This document shows, one piece after another, positions 1 to 12,447 of a stretch of 64,000 nt of DNA (position 1 is its first letter; every line of letters begins with the position of its first letter). The notes under the pieces are model-generated. The model ran no database searches, had not been told where the DNA came from, and saw nothing but the letters and a program-made list of their open reading frames with translations. The translations under genes and the position numbers were made by a program. Source of the stretch: Aphelocoma coerulescens (lineage: Eukaryota > Chordata > Aves > Passeriformes > Corvidae); the NCBI RefSeq assembly GCF_041296385.1, contig NC_091013.1:8570001-8634000 (forward strand). The letters are read 5' to 3'.

Positions 1-794
1 TATTTCAGTAGTTTAAAGAGCAAACTATCATATACACATTGTTACTTCAGGCAATAACACATTTCTACTGGTTTGTTGATAGGAAAATATTTTGGGGCAC
101 AGTGTAAATAAAGATTTTATTTACAGATATTCACAATGAAGTATATTTAAAGTAGCAATAATAATAGTTTTAATTATGAAATTAAAGTACTTTGTAATAC
201 CTTCCTATTTCACTCCTAAAGTGATCCCAGCTTTTCAGCATTTTGTTATATTTCTTCATAATTTTATTTTAGATTTTAAAGGTTATTCTGCAGAATTTGT
301 TATGTAAGTATAAAATTTAAAGCAGAAAGACAATAGATTTTGAAACTTCTTAGAAAGGGCATAACAGTGAGTGCATCAGAAGATTTCCAAAGGAAGAAGG
401 TGTAAGAGAACTGCACTGATTTCCTTCTGCTTGCACAGCCTCGTGCATCGCCCTTGTTCTGTTTTATGGGATGTGGTCCTGGCTGGACAATTCTTACTGC
501 ATTTCCTTGATGTGCTTGGATAATGAGAAAGGTGTAGCACTACACTGATCATTAGCAGGATGTTACATTCTTCTAATATGTGCACTTCATTTCATGTGAA
601 ATGTTTACAATACGTTTAAAATATGTAAATTCATTTCATGTGAAATATTCTACCTTTGATGCTGTCTTTTAATCCCCTCTCACAAATTGTTTCTTTTCTT
701 GTTCAAATGCTTTTGTAATCTTTTTCTTTTGCTGCCATTTGTCTTTAATGCTTTTTTTCTTTCTTTTTAATTTTCTGCTTCTCATGTGGAATAG
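1..794 (+). other. RPGR: RPGR intron upstream of the ORF15 exon
   Basis: AT-rich noncoding sequence that I assign to the RPGR intron preceding the ORF15 exon. It ends in a strong pyrimidine-rich tract (about 735-785) and an AG at 793-794. An in-frame stop (TAG, 792-794) lies directly before the exon, so the reading frame does not extend upstream. The exons for the N-terminal RCC1-like propeller domain must lie to the left of the window. Two tiny exon-like stretches (273-303 and 368-399) are discussed among the rejected items. I see no repeats or other genes here. Confidence 0.75.
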
Positions 795-3338
795 AAGAAC
801 AATAAAAATGTGAAACTGAAAAGAGATGGTAAGGGTGGGCTGAAAAACAAGGATTCTGATTTCACAAAGGAGGGCTCAAAATCGGAGTCTGGCTCTTTAC
901 AAAAGCAGTCCTCACTTTCAGAGTCACCTGGACAAGATTTAGAAAAGAGTAGTGCCTTCGTAGGGAAGCCTGTGGCCAAAAAAAGTATAAAGAAAGGTAA
1001 ATCTGAGCATGCACAAGGTGATAGTACTTTGAAAAGTGGTGCTCAAGAAATTACTGGGGACAAAAGCGTATTAGTGAAAAGGGAAAAAGAATATGTGGAA
1101 AATCCTGAATTTTTCAGAGACGATGCAACTTATAATCTTCCCACTGAAAAAATAAATTCTTCCAATAAAAAGCCAAAAGCTGTTAAATCTAAGCAATCCC
1201 TTAAAATAGAGGTACTTCCTTCTGCTCCCAGGGATACGCCCCAGACTGATTCATTAATTGTACAAGGATACAGTCCTGCTAAAAACCAAGGGAGTCAAGA
1301 AACAACTGAAAGTCAAAACAAAATAAAGGATGGTGTTGAAAAGTCTGACAGGTGTGAAAGAATATACACCAGAGGAGAAGAAAGTAGTGCAGAACAGAGG
1401 GAGCTTAAAAAAAAGCATCAGCTTTTGAAACAAATATCTGTAACTTCATCATCGTCTTCAACTGAGGAAAGTACTAATGATCTCCAAAAATATATACTTA
1501 AGGAAGAGGTCTACTATGAACACAGAGTTGTCCAGAGAACAGTAGAAAAAGTGAAACATTTGGACTTAGAAAAAGAAGACAGTGAGCTTGAGGAGACGCA
1601 AGCTACAAACAATGAGAAAGAATGTGTAGAACAGACTGATTTTAAAAGCCTGAATGAGGCAGAAACAAGCTCTAATGGTAAATCTGATGAAGACAGGCCG
1701 TTAGAAATTAAGAACGAGGAGGAATCTGATCAGGAGGAGGAGAGTGAAGGCAGTGAAAAAGGTGAAGACAGGGTGCTGGAAATTAAGAATGAGGAAGAAT
1801 CTGATCAGGAGCAGGAGAGTGAAGGCAGTGAAAAGGGTGAAAGTGAAAAAGAAAAACTAGATCAAACAATTGATAGTGAGAGTAAACTAGGGGAGGAAGA
1901 AGAAAGTGAGGTTAAAAAATACAGAGATGAAGTTTCAGTAGAAAAAGATGAAGAGGAAAAAGATAACGAGGAAGAAAATGAAAGAGAGGAATCACAGGCT
2001 GAAAGAGACAGTGAGGATGAGGGGGCAGAGGAGATTGAGGAGGTCAGTCAGCAAGATGGCAAAGATCAAGGAGATGAGCAAGGCAGGTTGATGGAGGAAG
2101 AAGAAATGGTGAGTGAGGGAGAAAAGGAGGATATGGAGGAGAAATATGAGAAAGAGGAAGGCACTGAAAAAGAAAAGGAGGAACAGGTTAAAAGTGAGGG
2201 AAGAGATGAGAGTGAGGAAGGAGGGGAAGATAGAGAGGGAGAGGAAGAAAAAGAGGTAGAGTCAGAAGAGGAAGGAGAAGATGAAAAGGAAGATGAAAAC
2301 AAAGAAAGGGAGAATGAAAAAGACAAAGAGGGTGAAGAGGAGGAGTTGGGAGAATCATTGGCAGGGAGGGAAGAAGAGGTATCTGAAGAGGAACAGGATG
2401 AGGAAGATGCAAATATGAAAACTAAGGAAGTGGGTGAGGATGGAGCAGAAGAGAAAAGAGAAGATGAGAAAGAGGAAGGAACAGAGGCAGAAGCAGAAGG
2501 GCAGGAGGGGGAAGAAGATGAAAAGGAAGAAGAGGAGGGGGAAAATGAAGAAGGAGGGGAAGATAAAGAAGAGGGAGGAGTGGAAGAAGATGAGGGAGTA
2601 GGAGAGGAAGAAGAGAGTGTTGGAGAAGATGAGGGAGAAGAGGGAGTGGAAGAAGAAGAGGAAGATGAAGAGGAAGAAGGAGTGGAAGCAGCGGGAATGG
2701 AAGAAGAGGGAGATGAAGCAGGAGAGGAAGAAGAAGAGGTAGAGGAGGGAGAAGAGGGAGGGCAGGAAGAAGAAGAAGAAGGAGAAGGGGAAGAGGAGGA
2801 AGAAGAAAAAGGGCAAGAGAGTGAGGAGGAAGAAGAAGAGGAAGAGAGGGAAGAAGAAAAAGGGGAAGAGGGTGATGAGGAAGAAGAGGGAGAGGGGGAA
2901 GAAGAAGAAGAGGAAGAGAGGGGAGAAGAGGAAGAGAGGGGAGAAGAAGAAGGGGAAGAGGATGAGGAGAAAGAAGGGGAAGAGGAAGAGGGAAGAGAAG
3001 GTGAAGAGGGAGAGGGGGAAGAAGGAGAAGAGGAGGAAGGGGATGTAGGAGAGGAGGAAGAGGATGAGGGAGAAGAAGATGAGGATGAGGAGGAAGAAGG
3101 AGAGGAAGAGGAGGAAGAAGGAGAGGAAGAGGAAAAACCAAAAGATAAAAGAAAAAATTACAGCAGTAAACTTCCAGAAAAGAAAAACAAACCCAGGAAG
3201 CCAGAAAAGACAGAAAGTGCTGCTTTACCAAACATCTCTAGACAAAACATGAAGTCCAAACGTCATGTAGCAAATGGTTTACATAATTCAGAACAATTTT
3301 GGAACAATGTGCTACCTCATTATTTAACACTAAAGTAG
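795..3338 (+). CDS. RPGR: RPGR ORF15 terminal exon (X-linked retinitis pigmentosa GTPase regulator, photoreceptor isoform), partial
   Basis: RPGR scaffolds protein traffic at the ciliary transition zone (connecting cilium of photoreceptors). The ORF15 isoform carries a Glu-rich tail that TTLL5 polyglutamylates. The exon is open from the acceptor at 794 to a TAG at 3336-3338 (847 codons plus stop), in phase 0. Order: a Lys/Ser/Thr-rich part (795 to about 1680), a tandem 25-residue repeat (1689-1838), a Glu/Gly/Asp/Lys low-complexity tract (to about 3135), then a basic segment of roughly 65 residues. The last residues, FWNNVLPHYLTLK, match the end of human ORF15 (FWNNVLPHYLELK) with one change and identify the gene. 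The basic segment corresponds to the region that recruits TTLL5. Human ORF15 encodes about 567 residues, so this version is longer. The first codon is a splice-joined residue; the ATG of the protein is outside the window. No frameshift or internal stop is visible. Confidence 0.95.
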   Translation, partial: KNNKNVKLKRDGKGGLKNKDSDFTKEGSKSESGSLQKQSSLSESPGQDLEKSSAFVGKPVAKKSIKKGKSEHAQGDSTLKSGAQEITGDKSVLVKREKEYVENPEFFRDDATYNLPTEKINSSNKKPKAVKSKQSLKIEVLPSAPRDTPQTDSLIVQGYSPAKNQGSQETTESQNKIKDGVEKSDRCERIYTRGEESSAEQRELKKKHQLLKQISVTSSSSSTEESTNDLQKYILKEEVYYEHRVVQRTVEKVKHLDLEKEDSELEETQATNNEKECVEQTDFKSLNEAETSSNGKSDEDRPLEIKNEEESDQEEESEGSEKGEDRVLEIKNEEESDQEQESEGSEKGESEKEKLDQTIDSESKLGEEEESEVKKYRDEVSVEKDEEEKDNEEENEREESQAERDSEDEGAEEIEEVSQQDGKDQGDEQGRLMEEEEMVSEGEKEDMEEKYEKEEGTEKEKEEQVKSEGRDESEEGGEDREGEEEKEVESEEEGEDEKEDENKERENEKDKEGEEEELGESLAGREEEVSEEEQDEEDANMKTKEVGEDGAEEKREDEKEEGTEAEAEGQEGEEDEKEEEEGENEEGGEDKEEGGVEEDEGVGEEEESVGEDEGEEGVEEEEEDEEEEGVEAAGMEEEGDEAGEEEEEVEEGEEGGQEEEEEGEGEEEEEEKGQESEEEEEEEEREEEKGEEGDEEEEGEGEEEEEEERGEEEERGEEEGEEDEEKEGEEEEGREGEEGEGEEGEEEEGDVGEEEEDEGEEDEDEEEEGEEEEEEGEEEEKPKDKRKNYSSKLPEKKNKPRKPEKTESAALPNISRQNMKSKRHVANGLHNSEQFWNNVLPHYLTLK
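1689..1838 (+). repeat. 75-nt in-frame tandem duplication inside ORF15
   Basis: Two adjacent 75-nt units (1689-1763 and 1764-1838) encode 25 residues each. Both run from EDR through LEIKNEEESDQE to SEGSEKG, with only a few substitutions between them. The repeat lies at the start of the acidic region, so it lengthens the tail without changing frame. Confidence 0.9.
1690..3140 (+). repeat. Long coding polypurine (GA-rich) tract
   Basis: About 1.45 kb in which the + strand is almost wholly purine (GAA, GAG, GGA and GGG codons) with very few pyrimidines. This is the DNA side of the Glu/Gly tail of ORF15. The same region in mammals is hard to sequence and is the RPGR mutation hotspot. Long mirror-like GA runs of this kind can form triplex (H-DNA) structures. 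Open frames on the opposite strand (Leu/Pro/Ser-rich) are shadows of this composition. Confidence 0.9.
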
Positions 3339-3609
3339 CATAGACTACTGGAGATGCATTTTAAGCCTATTCAGGAAACTTTGGAACTATGGCAGACTGA
3401 TTTTTATTACTTAAAAGAAACTCTTCATGGAATCAAAGCATATTATTATGCATAAGTGCCAATTTCTTGAAAAAGACTGAAGAAAATGTTTTGAAACTTT
3501 TATGAGAGAAATATCATACTTTCTTGATACAATCATTTTCACAATCATGTTTATTACATATGATATATAAAAATATTAATTGCTGCGGAGGGAAACTGTG
3601 TTTGCCTCA

Positions 3610-3615
3610 ATTAAA
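3610..3615 (+). terminator. Candidate poly(A) signal ATTAAA for the ORF15 transcript
   Basis: ATTAAA lies 272 bases after the ORF15 stop and is followed by a GT-containing stretch. It is the first plausible signal downstream. A canonical AATAAA follows at 4681-4686 and could define a longer 3' UTR. I cannot tell from sequence which one is used. Confidence 0.35.
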
Positions 3616-4680
3616 GTGTAATGTCATGCTGACAGATGAGTTCTACATTGTAACAGTGTAATCTTTGCCTTTGAATCAGCAATACACCAATTTAGTTACA
3701 GGACAGTTGATCATGTGCCTTACGTGAAAGGAGTTTCAGTAAATTAGCAGATGTACCTATTTTTAAATTTTGGTTTCACTCCATGATTTATTCCCCCTAC
3801 TTTTATTCTCTTCATACATTGGTGAAATGTTCAAGTACTTAAATTAAAGAAAGAACAAGTTGCCAAATTTACGTGGCTCAGTGGATGGAAGGTAAGTGGA
3901 GATGCAGGCCTGGGTAAGTGTTGGGCTGGGTTTTTCAAGGGCCTTATGGCTGACTTCTAATTTTGGTGTTAGCACACAATTCTGTGCAAAAAGACACACA
4001 GAAATCTCAGAATCTGGCCTAGATTACATTAGAGTTCAGGGATAATTTTTTAATATCACACTTGGTGATTAGATAGAATTAAGAATTTGAAATATACACC
4101 TGTAAACATTTTTTATTTGTTTATACTGTGCAATACACAAAAGATTCTATTTCTTCCTAGGAAAGACTACATCACATTAATCCTCTAACTCTGAGGTACT
4201 CAAGGAGGGGAATATATGTTGTTGCTGTGTAAAACACATATATGTTTTCAGGATCAGATCTAAAGCTTCTCCTCATTGGAGGACATTTATGGTTTTCCCT
4301 TCTAAAAAATCCTATCTGTAAGTCCAAAATAGGTAAACCAACAAGCCAGATGAAATACCAAAGAAAGTGGCAAGAAAGTCTTAATTTTTTTGAAAAAAAA
4401 AAATTAATACTTTTGAAGTTTCCTTAAAATACACAAACAAATCTTGCAAATTATTTCTGTCAGACAATGCATCACTCTTTCAGCCATTAGGGACTGAACT
4501 GGCAACTGAAGAGATAGGGGCTCATCATGCAGCATTGTTACTTGAATATTATGCCAATGGGTGGTCTGAGAAATTTTTGTAAACTGATCTCAGCATTGAC
4601 ATTCTGTAAAAAAATAGTTACTTAAACCCTACTTGAAAATGAGGACAGAAGAAAGGAATCAAAATGAGTAAATGTCATTC

Positions 4681-4686
4681 AATAAA
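4681..4686 (+). terminator. Candidate distal poly(A) signal AATAAA for the ORF15 transcript
   Basis: Canonical hexamer about 1.34 kb after the ORF15 stop, followed within about 50 bases by T-rich sequence. It is an alternative to the weaker hexamer at 3610. Confidence 0.3.
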
Positions 4687-7600
4687 AATGTGAGTGGAAT
4701 CAATACTTATGTTGAGATTATGAAACATTTTAATATTGTTTTGTAAGATACTGGCATTAAACAATCTTTGACACGATGTCTCCAGAATTTATTTTCTAAA
4801 AAGCCTGTAGTAGATCAGTAGTTTGCCAGTAAATTCTAGTCCAGGTCCATCCCTTCTGCCTCACTCACCCCTTCCATATACATTACATTTGAAGGTAAGA
4901 TCACTTCAGTCACGTGCCATGACCAACTACTGCAAAAAGTTAGCCCAGTGACTGTATTTTGTCCCTGTGAAATTTGTTTCAAACTTTGGAATTCTCTGGA
5001 ACACATTGTCTTGACATCAGCATGTGTCTCTGGAACAGGGTAAGTATCCTCATACTCTGTTAGAGAATATTTTCTCAGTTAAATGCCCTTCCCAAAAAAT
5101 CAGCTCTCCCTAACAACAGAACCATCGGTTTATTTTGCCAGTGTGCTGTGTCAGCACTGAACTCCTCTGAAAACACTTCCTTCTGAAATTAAGTGGAACT
5201 ATGGTGTTTTATCTTTATTGGGAAAGATTAGGATGTTACTGAGATTAAACTTAGATTAATATTGAAAACTATTTTTATAGGCCTAAAACTGGATTTCTTG
5301 GATATGACATCTACTTCTTTGTGGTTCTAGAATTTGTTGTTGGAAGAAAACTGTGCTGTGAAAAAAGAAACAACCCTGTTATTCCTAGTGAAAAATATTT
5401 CCTAGAGAGAGAGAGAAAAAAGTGAGAGCATTTTAAAGCAAGTGATTTCCAATGCCATGCAGGAATGACACTTCATTTACTTTACTGCTGCAACATTAGC
5501 TGCAGCATTTAACATAAATTCTTAGGCAAATGAGGACCATTTGTTGTTTCTCTCTTAACATTTGCTGATAGCATAAAGCTTTCCAAGAGAGTGAAGAAAG
5601 CCAATTTATGGGCATCTCCTCTTCTTTGTTTTGTCTGGATGAAAATTCATTGATTTGAGAACTTATTTTATGTAGTTTTGTGGACCATTCCTGTGGTAGG
5701 GGAAAAGCAGAGCTTTACTACAGCACTTCTAAGGGTTTTCCACAGACTCGTTACATAAATTGTGCTCTGTGCCAAAGTTTCTGGGCTTTGAGGGGACTTT
5801 GGAACTCCATTAGTGTAACGAGTGGAATTTTATTTAGTTTGACTCATTCTGGTTTATAGAGTTTGCTACTTGTGGTTTTTTGGAAATTCAGTATGTCCTT
5901 GGTATTTATTATGGCATACAAAAAGATTTATATGCAGCACTGAAGCAACATGGCAGAAATACTCCTGAACTAGTTTCTAACAGAGAAAAAAATCCTGCAA
6001 TAGAGAGAGAAAACAACAGACAATAGCCCAGACCAAAGATCTATCCATCTTTTTTCTACCAATGGCTACTGGTGAGTGCCTGGGAGAAAAATTTTAGAAT
6101 ATTAGAGTAGCACAAACATTTAGTGTTACTTCTCCCCTGTAACCATTCAGTATAATGAATATATTCAGCATATTCAATAAGCTGTGGCTCAGCAGATATA
6201 TGTGTTACATTTAACTTCCATTTTCTTCACATGAATTTCTTTCAATCAGTTTTTAACCTGTGTATCATTCTTTGGGAACTAATTCTTAGATTTCTTTACA
6301 CATTGTTTGGAGAAGTAACTCCTCTTTTTATTTGCATCTGTCTTTCAATACCATCATTTGATGTCTCTGTATTCTTGCACTAGAAAAAGAGCATTTATTC
6401 CCTCTTCATGATTTATTCCCTAATGATTGTCACATGGAAAAACTGTTCAGTTCTGTGGTTTAAGTCAAGAATAATTGGTTTACTGATTTATTAATTACAG
6501 TTAACCAGCAATCATGTTTACATGTTTACAGTTAACCACCTACATGTTTAATTCAAGAGCAGCAACAAAGCAGATGACAGCAACACTGGACGTCCATAAA
6601 GTGTTAAGCACCTGTGAATGTCTAGGCAACCCGTGCAATTCATCTCAGAAGTTTTTATCCCCTGCCCAATCTCACAGACATGTTCACAGAATTACAGATG
6701 CACCTGCTGCCTTTTACAGCAGGCATCCAATACAAGAAGCTCTGGCACTTTCAGAGGGGTGGGGTGCAGGTCTGCTGCTGCCTCAGCTCTGGTTAGAGGT
6801 GAGGGTGTTCTGGATGACTCTGGAATATTCTGTAGCACAGCTCTTCTCTTATGCCTGCAAAATTTCAGCAGGTAAGTTTCTCCATTGTAGTTGAACATAT
6901 CAAGCCATTTGTTCAGATAGTAGATCTCTTTGCATAATTGATGCTGAATAACAAAAATGTCCTTCTCCAAATGACATAAAATTTCACTCATTCTTTTTGT
7001 TCCAGTTTCTTATCTGGATCAGTATATGGATATTCTTTAGAACAGGGCCTTTCAGAATCATGCAGAAAAGGACATCCAGTTTTTGTTTTCATTGCTCTTG
7101 GGGTTTTTTCCCTCCTAGTTTTTCTTACCTTTAGGTATCTTTTATAATAAATTTTAGCTTACTTTCTCCCAAGATGACACTACCTTCTAGATCTTATCTC
7201 TCATAGAACATTAAGGATCTGTAAAAAGGTCAAAAAGGGCAAAGTAAATGTGAAAGGGTTATTTTTCAACTAATTTCTAATTGTAGAAGGGACAGTGTTT
7301 TGTACCATGGTATTCTATGAACAACTGAGCAAATTCTTTGCTTGCACAAATGGAAAACCCACAGTATTGTGCTCAGTAAAGTTCTGAGTATGTTTGGGGT
7401 CTGAAGTCACTCACTGAGCTGTAATATTCTTATACACTTATTTACGTTTTAATGGAGACAGGAGAGGTTAAATTTTTGCATATTGAAAGGATTTTGGAGA
7501 GACAGCTTTGGCACCAGAAAATTGCATTGCAGAGAGCAACAGAGGTTTTATTTCTCTAGTGCCAAAAGAAGAAGCAAGTACACTTAATCGCTGTCTTTTT

Positions 7601-10600
7601 TAAAGGATTTATGATAGTGCCCAATGCTTTTTCACTTGGCAACCTCATGCTATAATAATTTAAACAAATATTAATGCTGTTATCTCAAAACCCCATGCTT
7701 AGTTGTGAAAATAATTCTCATCAGGGCCCTGAAATGTCTAGTGTAAAGATATTTACCATTCTGGTTTTCTTATTTTTCCAGCATTTAAAAATCAGAAATG
7801 ACTCTTTTTGTCTGTGATGGGTTGCAGGGCCATCAGCTGGTGTGTCCCAGGTTCAGTGGTATGGATCTAGAGCCTTATCATTTGCTATGACTGCCACACC
7901 TTTCACACAGAGTCTTGTTTGTAGTTTGTGTGAAATGTAAAGTATTCATGCTGTCATATGGAGAGTGTGAGAGAGAGAAACAATGGCGGCTCTAGAAAGA
8001 ATTTTATATTAAACAAAGTCTTTATCTGCACCTTTTCTGTAAGGACATAGATCACAGTATTATTGAAGTGTCATATTTCAAATTCCCTGTGTACCAGTGT
8101 TAGTACAAGAGCTATGCTGTTCGACTGGAAAGTGAACAATAAATACCAACCTAAAAGGAGCTTGAGCTTGTGAGCCACCCTGGCAGAGCCTGGCTTTCTT
8201 ACAGGAAGTATAAAATACTTCTCTTTCATTCTATCCAGCATCTATCCAAGGCACAAAACTACTTTCATAATTAGAAACACAGAGCAGCAGAACTGCTGCA
8301 AATTTTAACCTCTTTTACTAGGCACTTCATTACCATCCATGAGGAGAAAAAGAACAAAGCAAACCTGGATGTGTCCTGTATCAAGGGTACAGAAATAAGT
8401 CAAGCTGTGCTTTAAAGCCAGCCTTGCAGTGGCTGAGGAAGAACTTCCACAGGTGCTGGCATGACATGGAGAACAATTCCATGGGGAAGCTGGTGGCACT
8501 TGCATTACTAAGTTGGGTGTGCCTTGAAAAATCTATGAAATGAGAATGGGCTTAAAGATTAGTGATGGTTCTGTAAAAATTACCACTTTTACATGAGATT
8601 ATTTTGAAATGGGATCTCTCCCCTGAGACCCAGTTTTGCAGGCTCTGGAGGTTTTAGCAGTGATTCGTGGAGCATCCCTTTGAGGAATGTACAGAGTCAG
8701 AAAATCTTAAAGAACTTTCCTGCCTGCTCTGGTGCTTTGGTGAAATTTTGCCTTTACCAGTATTTTTATCAAAACACTGAATAAAACCCAGCATGATTAA
8801 GGCAGGATTTTAATGAATAGTACAGGATTTGGGAGAGATATACAGTACCCTAAGATATGTGCACAATAAAAGCAGAAAGTAGTGACTGTCCTCATTCACT
8901 TGCAAATATGTGGGAGGTGCATGACAAACTCCAGACACTAAATTTTTTTCTATAAGGATTTGGAAAATATGCACAATCTGTATCCAAGTGTGGGCCAATA
9001 TTCCCAAGTCATTTTTTTTTCTCTGTGCCTGTTAGCATTAAGAATTCATTTTATGCAGCATAATATCTTCCAGAGACACCGTAAGTTTTTCAGATAACAC
9101 CAACATATTCTGATTTGGAGCTGCTCATTATATTTCTCCTGTTTTGTTTAAGTACCCAGGAGTTTTTTTGGTGTGCTGTTTCTGAGTGACTGAATACTAG
9201 AGGGTATTTATATTACTGGGTAAAATACTTCATAAGAGATTACACTTGATGTAAACAATCTCTAACTTGTTTTATGGTTTTCACAAAACACCTTAAAAAT
9301 TCTTTCTAGTTCTGTAGATTTTTCCCCCTTTTTGCTTGGAAATTTATCTTTTTTATTTGTTCCCCAAAGAAAGAAAACTTCTATGAGAAGGTAACAATTT
9401 TGTATATGACAGCTGTAGTACATCTGAGCTATTTCAGATGTTGATTTATCTTGGAGAACAAACAAAAGATACCTCTTCAGAATGTAGTTTTACATCAGAA
9501 TTTTATACATTGATAAGTAGTTATTTTTATTCAAAGAAGAATATAGAGATATATCTTTCTCCAGGTACACCTGCAGCAGCAAGCTGGCAATGGGCAGAAT
9601 AATTACACAGAATAATTACACCAATGCCAACTGAAATAATCTTTAAGAGAGTGCCCTCAAAAATAACTGGCTACTCTGTGTGATAAATGTCAGTGTGCAG
9701 TCTCAGGATGACACCTAAAGCCTTGGTTAATAAATGTAATCCGATTAATCCTCTTAATGCAAAGTATGTGCACTGCCAGCCTGCGACAAAAGTGCACGGG
9801 TCTGTGGAGACTCGTAGGTCGTTGTGTTTGGCTTTTAGTAAATAAAATACGTTCCATGGCAAAGTATGGGCAGAAAAAACACTTAATAAAACAACAGTGG
9901 AACATGACTCTGTTCAGTCAGTCTCTACCCAATGTCGTTTTCAGCTGTGTATTCACTATTTTATCCATCCTGTTGGAGGGCACTATTGTGGTAATCAGTC
10001 ATCACACGTCCAGGGTAATCAGTGTATCACTACATGGCAACTGCTACTTAGATAAGTTTTCTTCCATTATATTTACAAGAAGGCATAACTATCTTTAAAG
10101 TTCAGTTTTTGACATTTATCAATGGAAACTCCTGTCTGACATAAGACTGGTTCCCAGTGGTTTCCAGTGTGCACAGTGTGCCTGAAATTGAACGCAGCAT
10201 TTCCTTAGTGAGGATACTCACACAACAGCAGGGTTAAGGGAGTGTAATAAGTATCAGGTAATCCAGGTTAAGTGCTCTTAACATAAAATTGTGTAATTAG
10301 GAAACCAGTATAACCTAGTAGAAGCCTAGATGTCACCTTTTAGACAAGTTATGGTGGCAGGCTCAGCTTTTTACAGGAAATTCTTTTAAGTGTATTCGGC
10401 TGAGATTTTCTGTTTGTGTCCATGACAATAAATAAGGAAAGCCTAGTTCGGCTGCCTTATTGCTTGTAAGTGGAAGGATAAGCTGCTAAATCTCTCATTT
10501 GAGCACTCATGTCTTCAAATTTTGTCAGTTTTTAAACTGGAAAGCTTTCTTTAATAATTGTTAAGGTGAAGGATATTTCTCTAAGGCTTAGAATAGCTGA

Positions 10601-12447
10601 GCTAATAACTTCTCTATATTAATAGCTAAAAAATGAAAGCCAGCTCAACTACCTGATGACAAGTGGCTAACACTGTGTGGATTTTAAAGTGTTAAGCTGT
10701 CTCTGTAACTGCTTGGTAAGAAACTGCAAGGTATGAATCTTAGCTTTGCTAAGAGTTTTGTCAGGCAGTATTTCCAGTCACTTCAGATCAGATACCTTGA
10801 CATTATGTTCAATACCAACAAAATGTTACGTGCCTACCTATCCATGTACCTCCAACCCACAGACTAAACTGAGATGTTTGGTTTTGCTTTTTTTCCCCTC
10901 TCATCTGTATGTAAGATCATGGTTGGTGTTGTTACTTTCAATGCTGTTTTAGTAAAATGTTAACCCAGTGCATTTTCCCAGCATGGACAGTTCAGGAGTG
11001 ACATTGATGTGCACTAGGTCTTTGGGGAGTAGAATGACAGCTAGCATAAGATATGATTCCTCCACCTATTCCTCTTCAGTCCTGTATCAAAGCAGGAAGA
11101 TAGTCTGCAGAATGTGTTTCTTATTTGTCTTTACTAGTGCTCTACAAAGGGAGCACTCTTCAGTCCCATATAAAGCATAATGCCCATTGCCCAACTTCCT
11201 TAGGCCTAACACCCATCTACTCAGAGTCTTCTACTTCATAGGGAAACTCCTGCTTGGTATTTATACCATTCATTTGTCCTGTAGACATGTAAGAGAGCCA
11301 TGGCAATGCTTTTGGGCATGTGAAGCTAATGAGCTGGGCAGGTAATGGGAGAAATCTGTTCCTTAAATGATTAAAATCTCTGCTACGCAATTGCTGGTTT
11401 ACGGCTGCTTGGCAGAACACCACCCAGGAACAGACATGTAGCTACCTACCTCATTCTCAACTCTCTTTAATAATCTTCTCTGTGGATTTTTAACAGTTTC
11501 CAAGGCAACTGGAAACAGAAACACCTCTGTAAACCAGATCTTCCCAGAACTCTCCACTGTGAGTGGTACACATAGCGATTACCGCTTTCTCTTCATCACT
11601 GAGTTTTCACCAGATTTTTAAAAGATCTGCAACTGAATTTGTCTCATCAGTGGCTTTGAGATTTTCTTCCCTAGAAACATAAAATGGTGGTGGCTAACAT
11701 TATTTTGACTTCTTGAGGAGATGTGGAAAGATACCATAAGCCTTTCCTAAATGCTAATTATGAGCAGCCCATCTGCCAGAGCTGTTTCCATAAACTAAGC
11801 AGGAGGGGTCCACAATGAAACAGTTACAGAAATATAGAGAAACCTAGTTTGAGCAAGGTCTACCATGAGATATGTCTCAGTCTTTAGTGAGATTTTAGCC
11901 AGAGCATGACACCAGGTGAGACAACAATACAGAACAGAATGAAATTTTTTCTCCACTCTCCAGTGGACGTAAGGCCGCATTTTGATACAGTGTTCTGAAA
12001 AGAAATGTCTTTATTCTGTATTAATCTATCCAAACAAAAGCCAGTTGCAGCCATTTTAGCAAAAGACAGTTATACTCACTAAGGCAATACTTTTTTCAAA
12101 ACCAGTGCAAGTAAGGTCATTTGTCCCCTAAAGCTTGGAAACATCAAATTTATGCTAAAGAATGTCTAGTTATGAAGATCTGGATTTACAGGAAAACCAG
12201 GATAAATGCATGAAAAAGTTAAGCAAAGAAGACAGCTCTACAGAAATCTTTTTAGTGTTATGTTAAATCTAGAAGGTCATATTTTCTAGACTGCTGTTCT
12301 GCTGCACTGATTTATTATACTAGAGGAACAAAATGTTTAAGGCTGTTTCATAGTAACAACCACTTTTTTGTCCTTAAAGAAACTGGAACCTCAAGCCTAA
12401 ATGAAACTAGTTTGAAATATTTCACTTGTATGCTTCCTACCACTTTA

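Noticed and set aside
273..303. 31-nt exon-like stretch with a good acceptor and a GTAAGT donor
   Set aside because: The splice sites look fair, but the length and phase do not fit between known RPGR exons and the coded residues show no resemblance.
368..399. 32-nt exon-like stretch (AG at 366-367, GT at 400-401) with phase 1 in and phase 0 out, like human RPGR exon 15
   Set aside because: The acceptor lacks a pyrimidine tract, the donor is weak, and the human exon is 152 nt. The phase match is probably chance; the true exon 15 is likely left of the window.
2066..3231. Long minus-strand open frames of up to 269 codons, rich in Leu, Pro or Ser, opposite ORF15
   Set aside because: They result only from the purine-rich composition of the sense strand, which makes stops rare in any antisense frame. 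They have no domain and no start context.
6514..6991. Open frames on both strands near 6.5-7.0 kb
   Set aside because: Overlapping frames on both strands, no recognisable domain and no splice or promoter context. They are most likely chance in an intron.
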